From Flavobacteriales bacterium (lineage in GTDB: Bacteria; Bacteroidota; Bacteroidia; Flavobacteriales_D; Sanyastnellaceae), in assembly GCA_002683345.1 (NCBI GenBank), contig NYSX01000027.1, positions 1-49,476 on the forward strand: a DNA stretch of 49,476 nt. Direction: 5' to 3'. Within the stretch, counting starts at the first letter, position 1, and each line of letters begins with the position of its first letter. Shown here one piece after another: positions 20,593-29,278 of the stretch. A program made the translations under genes and the position numbers. A model generated the notes under the pieces. That model was not told the DNA's origin and did no database searches. It saw nothing but the letters and a program-made list of their open reading frames with translations.

Positions 20593-21770
20593 TGAGAAGA
20601 GAGATTCTCATATTCGGAATCTGTGTGTTCTGCTATCTCGGATGTGACAGCATGCAAGAGGTGTCCCTTTACGAGGTGGACTTGACGCCCACTCCTGAAC
20701 AGTTGGTTTCGTCATATCCTTACCGGCACGTCTATCTTGACTCATGCAACTCGAATCTATTTGGCCACCGCAGCCATCCTTGCAAGCGGGTTGAATTTGT
20801 CAAAGACAACTCAGTGGAGGGTGAAGATCACCTTTCGATTGCATGGCAACAAGGGGACAGCTGCCGCTATCTCGGAGTGGGATTTCCGTGGGCGAACTAC
20901 GTGGGGAAGAACTTGAAAAACTTGGAGCAAATCGCAGCGTTGCAATTCCATGTTCGACTTGACTCAGGTTCGGTGAGCAAAATCCCCATGTTTTTTTCTT
21001 TGGTGGACTACGGTGGGCGTCAGGCCACCTCCAAAATCAACCTGTTGAATGTGGAGGGACAGAGATTGGATGAGGAATGGCGCACAGTACGTATTCCGTT
21101 GGCGACCTTTCGGGCATCAGAGAAAGGGCTCAATCTTGAGAATGTGAAGGAACTTCGCATCGAGTTTCAAAGAGAGGGTCATGTGCATTTGGATGCCATT
21201 CAGATTGTTCCTTTTCACCATGAAGGCAAATTCTTGGAGCCCATAGGTGAGGACGTTTGCGAAAATTTGCCATTGGTGATGAATGCCAGGAATCTGTGGT
21301 GGGGGTTGAACGGCTCAGAGACGATGGGTTGGGCTGAGGGAGAGGGATTTTTGGCGCTGCATTACGACAAGACCGGTCCTCAGAGAGATTGGAATTCATG
21401 TGGAGTGGCGCTGAACCAGTGGGAAGCCCTTGACATGTCCGAGGTGTATTCTGCTTCGGCGCTGACGTTTCAGCTGCACGGACAATTCAGTCCACTCAAC
21501 TTCTCCATTTTGTCTTCAACGGGTGCCCCAAGGCAGATCCGTCAACGACTGTCACTGGATCACTGCATTCAATTTGAAGAGGGCATTTGGTCGTGTGCCA
21601 TCCCCATCAAGCAGTTCGACCAGCATGAACAATTCAATTGGTCTGCCACAAGGGAAGTGCGCTTGACTGTCACTGAAGACATCGACGCGGCAATGCATGA
21701 ATTGCAGTGGTCGGAGTATCGTGGAAACCCCAACAAAGTCCATCGTTGGCTTGAACATCACAAGCAGTGA
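20589..21770 (+). CDS. Lipoprotein with two CBM11-like jelly-roll domains
   Basis: MMRREILIFGICVFCYLGCDS lipobox; EEWRTVRIPLATF...LNLENVKELRIEFQREGHVHLDAIQIVPF; ATGA overlap. Confidence 0.7.
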   Translation: MMRREILIFGICVFCYLGCDSMQEVSLYEVDLTPTPEQLVSSYPYRHVYLDSCNSNLFGHRSHPCKRVEFVKDNSVEGEDHLSIAWQQGDSCRYLGVGFPWANYVGKNLKNLEQIAALQFHVRLDSGSVSKIPMFFSLVDYGGRQATSKINLLNVEGQRLDEEWRTVRIPLATFRASEKGLNLENVKELRIEFQREGHVHLDAIQIVPFHHEGKFLEPIGEDVCENLPLVMNARNLWWGLNGSETMGWAEGEGFLALHYDKTGPQRDWNSCGVALNQWEALDMSEVYSASALTFQLHGQFSPLNFSILSSTGAPRQIRQRLSLDHCIQFEEGIWSCAIPIKQFDQHEQFNWSATREVRLTVTEDIDAAMHELQWSEYRGNPNKVHRWLEHHKQ

Positions 21771-23038
21771 GAGCAACGCTACGACATATGATGTGGTTGG
21801 GGTTGTGGATGTTTTCGCAATGGGCACATGGTCAAACGACTGCCGTGACTCTCGTGGCTGATTCTGCGGGGTGGTCTTTGATGCGTCACGGAGCGCAGCA
21901 TGAGATCCTAGGGGCAGGGGCAAAGGCCCATTTTGGGCTGCTGGAGGAGTGTGGGGCCAATTCCATTCGGTTGTGGAGCACAAACAAATCGGCATTGTTG
22001 GATTCCGCACACCAACGAGGGATGTCAGTCATGCTTGGATTGTATCTGAGGCCCGAACGTACAGGGATGAATTACAATGATGTTCATGCCGTCGAGGGGC
22101 AACTCGCCGAGTTGAAGCAAGAGGTGTTGAAATACAAGGACCATCCGGCTTTGTTGTTGTGGGGCATTGGCAACGAGTTGGATCTCAAGTACACCAACAC
22201 CAGGGTTTGGGATGCCGTGGAGGAGTTGGCCAAGTTCATTCATGACGTCGACCCCAATCACCCTACCTCCACGGTGCTTGCCGGAATCGACCCGGCAAAG
22301 GTGCACATGGTGAAAACCCGGTGTCCCGACATCGATGTTTTGGGGGTGAATGCCTACGGGAGCATCGAAAAACTCCCACTGAACATCCGTCGCTTTGGTT
22401 GGAGCAAGCCTTACATCGTCACGGAGTGGGGTGTGAACGGTCCATTCGAAGCTCCTACAACATCTTGGGGAGCGAAGAAAGAACCACCAGGAGGGGTCAA
22501 GGCCTCTACACGATTGAGGCGCTACGACGACATCATCGCGGCAGATTCGAGCATGTGCCTTGGGAGTTATTGCTTTCTATGGGGCCAAAAACAAGAGTCC
22601 ACAGCCACATGGCACGGCCTGTTTTTGAGCGATGGTTCGGCCACTGATGGTGTGGACGCCATGCACAAGGCCTGGTCAGGGGAGTGGCCAACTTGGCGTG
22701 CTCCAAGCATTCGAAACATCCGTATGAACGATCGAGGCTGGAAAATCGACCACATTGTGGAGCCCGATTCAGAAGTGCAAGTGGATGTCGACTTGAATGC
22801 ATTCGAGGGTGAAGTCCAATGGCAATGCACCTTATTTCCTGAATCACGATCCAAAAAAATGGGAGGTGATCGTCAGAAAAGTCTCGAAGAAATTCCCACC
22901 GACTTTACGTTTGTCAACCCGGGATCGGTTGTCTTTAAAACGCCGAAGAATCCAGGTGCCTATCGTGTTTTTGTCAAGGCATGTCGGGATGGGAACAATT
23001 GTTCGTCAGCCAATGTCCCTTTTTTGGTGCGAAAATGA
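21767..23038 (+). CDS. Clan GH-A-like glycoside hydrolase (GH2 TIM-barrel-like), secreted
   Basis: LLLWGIGNELDLKY (acid/base NE) and KPYIVTEWGVNGPFE (nucleophile); GTG start at 21767 overlapping the upstream stop, or ATG at 21788. Confidence 0.8.
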   Translation: MRATLRHMMWLGLWMFSQWAHGQTTAVTLVADSAGWSLMRHGAQHEILGAGAKAHFGLLEECGANSIRLWSTNKSALLDSAHQRGMSVMLGLYLRPERTGMNYNDVHAVEGQLAELKQEVLKYKDHPALLLWGIGNELDLKYTNTRVWDAVEELAKFIHDVDPNHPTSTVLAGIDPAKVHMVKTRCPDIDVLGVNAYGSIEKLPLNIRRFGWSKPYIVTEWGVNGPFEAPTTSWGAKKEPPGGVKASTRLRRYDDIIAADSSMCLGSYCFLWGQKQESTATWHGLFLSDGSATDGVDAMHKAWSGEWPTWRAPSIRNIRMNDRGWKIDHIVEPDSEVQVDVDLNAFEGEVQWQCTLFPESRSKKMGGDRQKSLEEIPTDFTFVNPGSVVFKTPKNPGAYRVFVKACRDGNNCSSANVPFLVRK

Positions 23039-24675
23039 AACCCTCAGAAAATTTCATGTTCATGATTCAGTCTTCCTCATTTACCCGTGTGCTCACAGCG
23101 TGCATGATGGCCTTCGTTCTCGGGTCATGTCAGACAGGTTCGGTCAGCGTTCGAGAGTCCAAACCTTTGAATGTCATCTACATCATGGCTGACGACCACG
23201 CTTACCAGGCCATCAGTGCCTACGGTTCAGACCTTGCCACCCTCGCCCCAACGCCCAACATCGACCGCATCGCCAAGAATGGGGCACGCATGGACCAAGT
23301 GTACTGCACAAACAGCATCTGTGGCCCGAGTCGTTCTTCCATCTTGACGGGGCAATTCAGCCATGTCAATGGCTTTTACAAGAATGTGGATGGAGGAGAC
23401 TTCAATGGAGACCTCGTCACCTTTCCTAAGGTGTTTCAACAAAACGGATACGAGACTGCAGTCATTGGCAAATGGCACCTGGGGACAACGCCAACGGGAT
23501 TTGACTATTCGAAGGTGCTGATCAATTGGGGAGGGCAAGGGACCTATTTCAATCCGCAATTTTGCGTCAATGGGGTGGATACGTTGGTGGAGCAGACAAG
23601 GCATTCGACCCAAGTGATTGAAGACGACTGCATTGATTGGCTCTCCCAAAAGCGCGATCCCGAAAAGCCCTTCATGCTGCTGTATCAATTCAAGGCACCA
23701 CATCGGGATTGGCGCCCGGACTCCATGTACCACGATTTGTTCAGTGACTTCGATTTTCCAACGCCACCCAATTTTGACGACGACTATGCAGGACGAAAGG
23801 CGGCATCTGAGAACATGATGGAAATTGGGAATCATCTCAATCGAAGAGACATGAAGCAAGTGCCGCCGTCAGGTTTGACGCGCCGTGATTCTATGCGATG
23901 GCTTGCATACGGGGATAAGGGACAATTCTGGACCCCCCATGACTCTCTACAGGGGTCAGAACTCAAGCATTGGAAGTTCCAAACGTACATTAAGGATTAC
24001 TTGAGGTGTGTTGCAGGAGTCGACCGTGCTGTCGGCCGTGTTCTCGATTATCTCGAAGAAACGGGACTTGATGAAAACACCTTGGTGGTGTACACCTCAG
24101 ACCAGGGGTTCTATCTCGGTGAGCATGGTTGGTTCGACAAACGTTGGATGTACGAAGAGTCGTTCAAAATGCCATTTGTGATTCAATGTCCTGGAGTCAT
24201 TGAACCCGGAATGACCTCAAGTCATATGGCCATGAACATTGACTTCGGTCCCACGCTGCTCGACATGGCAGGCCTCGACATTCCGAGTTCAATGCAGGGC
24301 AAAAGTTTTCGGTCGGCCTTTACCGAAGAAAAACAGACGGGTCGCAATTCCGTATACTACCATTATTACGAGTACCCCATCTGGCACCAAGTGCAACCAC
24401 ACTACGGCATCAAGTCCGGACCCTACAAGCTGATGCACTTTTACTACTCGATGGACGAATGGGAACTCTACAATTTGGAATCAGATCCCAGGGAAATGAA
24501 CAACCTTTACGCGGAAGCCTCTGACACACTCATTGCTCGTTTGAAAAGCGAATTGCACAAATTGCAAATTGAATTTGGGGACAATCAATCTTTGGAACGA
24601 ATGAGGTCCATGACGGACACAGTGATTACGAGGGTGTACAATGAGCCACGAAAAGCACTTGAAAAGAAGAAATAA
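23035..24675 (+). CDS. Sulfatase lipoprotein (FGly type)
   Basis: NVIYIMADDHAYQAISAYGS...NSICGPSRSSILTGQFSHVNG...VVYTSDQGFYLGEHGWFDKRWMYEESFKMPF; lipobox VLGSC; ATGA overlap. Confidence 0.95.
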   Translation: MKPSENFMFMIQSSSFTRVLTACMMAFVLGSCQTGSVSVRESKPLNVIYIMADDHAYQAISAYGSDLATLAPTPNIDRIAKNGARMDQVYCTNSICGPSRSSILTGQFSHVNGFYKNVDGGDFNGDLVTFPKVFQQNGYETAVIGKWHLGTTPTGFDYSKVLINWGGQGTYFNPQFCVNGVDTLVEQTRHSTQVIEDDCIDWLSQKRDPEKPFMLLYQFKAPHRDWRPDSMYHDLFSDFDFPTPPNFDDDYAGRKAASENMMEIGNHLNRRDMKQVPPSGLTRRDSMRWLAYGDKGQFWTPHDSLQGSELKHWKFQTYIKDYLRCVAGVDRAVGRVLDYLEETGLDENTLVVYTSDQGFYLGEHGWFDKRWMYEESFKMPFVIQCPGVIEPGMTSSHMAMNIDFGPTLLDMAGLDIPSSMQGKSFRSAFTEEKQTGRNSVYYHYYEYPIWHQVQPHYGIKSGPYKLMHFYYSMDEWELYNLESDPREMNNLYAEASDTLIARLKSELHKLQIEFGDNQSLERMRSMTDTVITRVYNEPRKALEKKK

Positions 24676-24739
24676 TGAGTGCGTGGTTGCATATGAAGCT
24701 GATTTCCACTACCTTATTTAGGCAACTGATATTGACGAA

Positions 24740-25798
24740 ATGAAACCCCTTCCCTACCTCCTTGCCGCATGTTTTGCGTGCTTTTCTTTCGCCCTTGCTG
24801 CTCAAAATTTGACCGGTACATGTGATTTGTTCGAAGAGGGAACCAACGCCAGCTGGCCATACGTGTTGACGGCGACCTCTCCTGCAGATCCAGGGTCATC
24901 CGCAGAGCAAACCATGGAAATCAACGTTCTTTCCATGCCTGTCGGTGCCTCTTATCGCGTGGCAAAAACAGTCGCCAATGGAAATTGGTTTTTTGGTAAC
25001 GCCACAGCATTGTCTTTGGGATTGAATACGGTCTCAGTTGCAGCGGTGTCATTTGATCGCTCGGTCAAGTTCCAGTTTTCTTCGGGTGATGTTGAATTTG
25101 ATTTGTTGACCGTGAACGCTGAGGAATTGAGCTGCGCAAGCGACCTCGAAGGTGTGCCCATGGCCAATTGCGCCGCTTTTGATGTGGGACCAAATGCGAC
25201 TTGGCCTCATGTGATTACCGCAACAACCCCTGATGATCCTGGCAGTTCGTCAGCCCAAACCATGAACATTTTGGTGAGTGCCCTTCCAGCAGACGGAGCC
25301 AATTACCGGGTTGTCAAGACGGTGGCCAATGGGAATTGGAACAACGGAAATGCAGTGGCACTCAACATTGGCATGAATGAAGTCACGGTAAGCGAAGTCA
25401 GTTTTGCACGTTCGGTGAAGTTTCAATTCTCCAGCGGGGCGATTGAAGTGGCAGGCATCTCCATCAATGGAGCCTCCATTGCTTGTGAAGTTGAGCCTTG
25501 TGACGACCTTGATGCAGATGGCATTTGCGACGATGTGGACGATTGTGTGGGCGCTCTTGATGCCCTAGGCATTTGCAACGGCACTTGCTTGGAAGACTCA
25601 AATGCGAATGGGATTTGTGATGCTGATGAGGATTTTGTGGATCCGTCATCTTATTGTGGCCCCGGCACGACCTGGGATGCCGCCTCCGGTCAGTGCGTAG
25701 GGGCAGATACGTGCATGGGGGATTTTGATGGCGATGGGACAATCGCCACGTCAGATTTGCTCGGATTCCTTGCAATTTTCGGAACCACCTGCATTTGA
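24740..25798 (+). CDS. Secreted protein with two tandem WPxxLTATTP domains, TSP3-like Cys-rich linker and C-x25-C module
   Basis: Signal peptide MKPLPYLLAACFACFSFALAAQ; two ~115-aa repeats matching the domain pair in the giant protein; ends CMGDFDGDGTIATSDLLGFLAIFGTTCI*. Confidence 0.9.
   Translation: MKPLPYLLAACFACFSFALAAQNLTGTCDLFEEGTNASWPYVLTATSPADPGSSAEQTMEINVLSMPVGASYRVAKTVANGNWFFGNATALSLGLNTVSVAAVSFDRSVKFQFSSGDVEFDLLTVNAEELSCASDLEGVPMANCAAFDVGPNATWPHVITATTPDDPGSSSAQTMNILVSALPADGANYRVVKTVANGNWNNGNAVALNIGMNEVTVSEVSFARSVKFQFSSGAIEVAGISINGASIACEVEPCDDLDADGICDDVDDCVGALDALGICNGTCLEDSNANGICDADEDFVDPSSYCGPGTTWDAASGQCVGADTCMGDFDGDGTIATSDLLGFLAIFGTTCI
25655..25795 (+). other. Extended C-terminal module CGx4Wx6C-x5-C-x25-C
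   Basis: CGPGTTWDAASGQCVGADTCMGDFDGDGTIATSDLLGFLAIFGTTCI. Confidence 0.65.
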
Positions 25799-25824
25799 CC
25801 TTGATGTCTTCTTGAGAATCGATG

Positions 25825-25856
25825 CGGGCCACCTTCGGGTGGCCCGTTCTTATTTT
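25825..25856 (+). terminator. Rho-independent terminator
   Basis: CGGGCCACC-TTCG-GGTGGCCCG then TTCTTATTTTT; 28-nt core identical to the hairpin at 8933-8960. Confidence 0.85.
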
Positions 25857-25881
25857 TGGCCTTTCACAAGCGCAACCCAGC

Positions 25882-26163
25882 ATGACCCCACAAGACGACG
25901 CCAAACGCGAACAGCTTCGCGCCCAATTGAACGACACGCACACGTGGCCGTGCGTCTTCAAGTTCAAGTTCATCATGCCTTCGAAGCCGGAGAATGAAGC
26001 GACGCTGCGTGCGATTTTTGGGCAGCAGGCCACGTTCCAAATTCGAGATTCGAAAAAGGGGAGCTACCGCGCGGTCACGGTGGATGAAAAGGTGGAGGGG
26101 CCGGATGACATTTTTGCCCGGTATGAAGCCGCGGCGACCATTCCTGGCATTCTTTCGCTATAA
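25882..26163 (+). CDS. DUF493 family protein
   Basis: MTPQDDAKREQLRAQLNDTHTWPCVFKFKFIMPSKPENEATLRAIFG...S.KGSYRAVTV; internal ATG start after the terminator. Confidence 0.8.
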   Translation: MTPQDDAKREQLRAQLNDTHTWPCVFKFKFIMPSKPENEATLRAIFGQQATFQIRDSKKGSYRAVTVDEKVEGPDDIFARYEAAATIPGILSL

Positions 26164-26166
26164 GCC

Positions 26167-26523
26167 ATGGAGACGCTGCAGTGGACATTGTTGGTGGGGC
26201 TGTTGGGCATGGTGGTCTTTGTCCTGTGGTCACGATTGAAGGCTTCCTACGCCCGCGGCGGGGCGCCGCGTGTGGACGTCGATTGGGAAGGAGAGGCGGT
26301 GGAGCCCGGGGACGGGACTGTGCAGGTCTCCGTTCGGGTCAAAACCGCAGGGGAGGTGCACATCGAATTGCGCGGACCTGGGGAGGTCCGTGTGGTCGTT
26401 CATGAGGGGGCACTGGCGGAAGGCGTTCACGCCTGGAGTTTGGAGCGCCCCACAGCGCAAGGGGATTGGACCGCCCACTTGACATGTGAGGGTCACCGCT
26501 CAGAGCGAAGATTCAGCCTTTGA
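26167..26523 (+). CDS. Small single-pass membrane protein, unknown function
   Basis: N-terminal TM helix METLQWTLLVGLLGMVVFVLWSRL, then a beta-rich domain. Confidence 0.65.
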   Translation: METLQWTLLVGLLGMVVFVLWSRLKASYARGGAPRVDVDWEGEAVEPGDGTVQVSVRVKTAGEVHIELRGPGEVRVVVHEGALAEGVHAWSLERPTAQGDWTAHLTCEGHRSERRFSL

Positions 26524-28308
26524 TCACATGCGCTCGGGCATGTCAATGCCGAGCAGGCTCATGCCGTTGGAGACGGTGGTGCTGACGGCAGCACACAGGG
26601 CCAACCTCAACTGACGGACATTGTCGTCTTCTTCCTTGGCGATTGGATGATCTTGGTAGAAACTTGAGAACGCCTTGATGAGGTCGTAGCAGTGGTTGGC
26701 AATCAGGGAGGGGTCGTACGTCGCTGCCGCCTCTTGGACGATGGAAGGGAAGGACAACACGCCTGCCGCAAGAGTGCGCTCGGCGGAATCCATCGGGGTG
26801 TCTGACGACCACGCAAGGTCTTGCACCATCACGCTCCGGAGGATGCTTTTGCAGCGCACCACATTGAATTGAATGAAGGGCGCGGTGTTGCCAAAGAAGT
26901 CGATGCTCGACTTGGGGTCAAACATCATCGACTTGGCTGGCGCCACTTTCAGCAGGAAGTATTTGAGTGCGCCGTGGCCGACTTTTCGGGCCAAGGCCGC
27001 TTTGTCTTCTTCTGAGAATTCGTCCACCTTTCCAAGTTCGTCGGAGATGTCGCGGGCGGTGGAGCGCATCTCGAGCAGCAGGTCGTCGGCATCGACCACA
27101 GTGCCTTCACGGGACTTCATTTTGCCCTCAGGCAACTCCACCATGCCGTAGCTGAGGTGGTGGTTTTGGTCTGCCTGGGCAAAGCCCAATTTCTTCAGGA
27201 TGAGGAAGAGGACTTTAAAGTGGTACTCCTGCTCGTTGCCCACGGTGTAGACTTGGCGGTCCAACGCGGGGAAGTCTTCGAACCGCAGGATGGCCGTGCC
27301 GATGTCTTGGGTCATGTAAACGGCGGTGCCATCCCCACGAAGGAGGAGTTTCTCGTCCAGGCCGTCCTCGGTGAGGTCCACCCAAATCGAGCCGTCCTCT
27401 TTTTGGAAGAACAACCCCTTGGCGAGTCCGTCTTCGACGTGCTTTTTGCCCAAGAGGTAGGTGTCGGACTCGTAGTAGAGTTTGTCGAAGGTCACGCCCA
27501 TGTCTTCGTAGGTCGCGTTGAAACCTTCGTACACCCAGCTGTTCATCGTTTTCCAGAGTTCGACCACTTCGGCATCGCCATCCTCCCACCGTTGCAGCAT
27601 GGCACGGGCTTCTTGCATGATGGGGCTTGCGGCTTCTGCGTCTTTGGGGTCCAGGCCTCGCGCCACGCCCTCGGCCACCTCGGCTTTGAAGGCCTTGTCA
27701 AAGGCCACGTAGTAGCGGCCCACAAGCTTGTCGCCTTTCTCGCCGGTGGAGGCTGGGGTTTCGCCGTTGCCCATCTTCTGCCAAGCCACCATGGACTTGC
27801 AGATGTGGATGCCTCGGTCGTTGATGATTTGGACTTTCACCACGTCGTGGCCCGCAGCTTCGAGGATGCGAGAGACGCTGTAACCCAGGAAGTTGTTCCG
27901 GAGGTGGCCCAAATGCAGGGGCTTGTTGGTGTTGGGGGAGCTGTACTCCACCATGACCTGAGACTTGGACCCCTTTGGGGCAAAGCCCCACGTATCGGTC
28001 AGGGCATCTTTCAACGTGTTGGACCAACTCTTGTTGCTGAGCGTCAGATTGAGGAATCCCTTGACCACGCCGTAAGCCACAATCCAAGGGTGAGCTGCGG
28101 CCAAAGCTTCTCCGAGCTTCTCCGCAACGACGTGGGGAGGTCCGCCCGCCATGCCGGCGAGGGGGAAGACCACCACGGTCCGGTCGCCCTCGAATTCTGC
28201 GCGGGTGGTTTGGATTTGAATTTGCTTGTCTGCAGGGCGCTTGCCAAACGTGGCTTCAAACGTGTCGAGAACCGCGTCGTGCAGTCGGGAGTCGAGAAGA
28301 TGAATCAT
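26524..28308 (-). CDS. argS: Arginyl-tRNA synthetase
   Basis: VEYSSPNTNKPLHLGHLRNNFLGYSVSRIL (HIGH motif), VVDADDLL, anticodon-binding C-terminus ending SLLGIDMPERM. Confidence 0.97.
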   Translation of the reverse strand: MIHLLDSRLHDAVLDTFEATFGKRPADKQIQIQTTRAEFEGDRTVVVFPLAGMAGGPPHVVAEKLGEALAAAHPWIVAYGVVKGFLNLTLSNKSWSNTLKDALTDTWGFAPKGSKSQVMVEYSSPNTNKPLHLGHLRNNFLGYSVSRILEAAGHDVVKVQIINDRGIHICKSMVAWQKMGNGETPASTGEKGDKLVGRYYVAFDKAFKAEVAEGVARGLDPKDAEAASPIMQEARAMLQRWEDGDAEVVELWKTMNSWVYEGFNATYEDMGVTFDKLYYESDTYLLGKKHVEDGLAKGLFFQKEDGSIWVDLTEDGLDEKLLLRGDGTAVYMTQDIGTAILRFEDFPALDRQVYTVGNEQEYHFKVLFLILKKLGFAQADQNHHLSYGMVELPEGKMKSREGTVVDADDLLLEMRSTARDISDELGKVDEFSEEDKAALARKVGHGALKYFLLKVAPAKSMMFDPKSSIDFFGNTAPFIQFNVVRCKSILRSVMVQDLAWSSDTPMDSAERTLAAGVLSFPSIVQEAAATYDPSLIANHCYDLIKAFSSFYQDHPIAKEEDDNVRQLRLALCAAVSTTVSNGMSLLGIDMPERM

Positions 28309-28317
28309 GGATGCAGG

Positions 28318-29268
28318 TCAGGACGGGGATTCAAGCGGGAGGTGGACTTCGGCCATCATGCAGCGCGCCGAACCTCCTCCGCAGGTTTCAATGGTGTTCA
28401 AATCGTTGTGAACGAGGGTTCCAAACTGCCCCAGCGTCTCGCGTTGGGCAGGAGTGAGCACGTCAAACGCCGCTTGGCTCATCACAATCAAGGTCTCGCC
28501 TTGGGTGGTTCGAACCTCGAGCATGTTGCCGGCGAAGTGGTTGATTTGGTCTTCGGTCAGGGGCACCACGGCCAACCCGTCTTCCGACAAGGACTCTTCG
28601 AGAAGTTTTCTGTCCTCGGGGTGGTCGACGCAGTCCAAACACACCGCCGCCCAGCCCGTGCCAATGGCCATCATCACGTTGGTGTGGTAAATGGCCTTGC
28701 GCGCGTCTCCCACGGATTGGAAGGCTTCGAACACCACGCCTTCCAGGTCCATGGCTTCGCACCACTGTTCAAAGGCATCACGGTCGGTTCGGGGGCTCAA
28801 TGCCGCATAGGCTTTGCCGTGGATGCGGTCCAGCACCATGCTGCCCGTGCCTTCCAAGAAGGCGTCGTGCGATTCGAATTCGGTGAAGTCCACAATCTCC
28901 TCCATGGCAAAGCCGTGGGCGTGCACCAAGTCGTGAAGGATGTCTTCGCGTCGTTCTTGACGACGGTTGGGCGCGAACATGGGGTAGAGGCCCACCCGTC
29001 CGTCGCTGTGAAAGCTCACCCAGTTGTTGGGGAACAGGGCGTCCGGGGTGTCGGTGGAAGGATCATCGTCCACGACAATGACGTGGACGCCGCGCGCCCG
29101 AAGGTCGTCGACCATGCCGTCAAATTCGGACAATGCGACCTCGTGAACGTCGTCCACTTCGGCGTCCTTTTGGTAATGGTTGTTGCCTGCCGTCTCTTCG
29201 TTTTTTCGAAATGTGGCCGGGCGAACCATCAAGATGTTCGCGGTGCTTTGGGAACGGGTTGGGTTCAT
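28318..29268 (-). CDS. ctlX: Citrulline utilization hydrolase CtlX-type amidinotransferase-fold enzyme
   Basis: QSTANILMVRPATFRKNEETAGNNHYQK...DALFPNNWVSFH...FLEGTGSMVLDR...YHTNVMMAIG; start trimmed to MNPTRSQST. Confidence 0.85.
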   Translation of the reverse strand: MNPTRSQSTANILMVRPATFRKNEETAGNNHYQKDAEVDDVHEVALSEFDGMVDDLRARGVHVIVVDDDPSTDTPDALFPNNWVSFHSDGRVGLYPMFAPNRRQERREDILHDLVHAHGFAMEEIVDFTEFESHDAFLEGTGSMVLDRIHGKAYAALSPRTDRDAFEQWCEAMDLEGVVFEAFQSVGDARKAIYHTNVMMAIGTGWAAVCLDCVDHPEDRKLLEESLSEDGLAVVPLTEDQINHFAGNMLEVRTTQGETLIVMSQAAFDVLTPAQRETLGQFGTLVHNDLNTIETCGGGSARCMMAEVHLPLESPS

Positions 29269-29278
29269 GCTGAACAGG

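Noticed and set aside
8993-25798. Canonical SusC/D polysaccharide utilization locus
   Set aside because: No TonB-dependent SusC or SusD-like protein in the window, so the locus is reported as SusCD-less instead.
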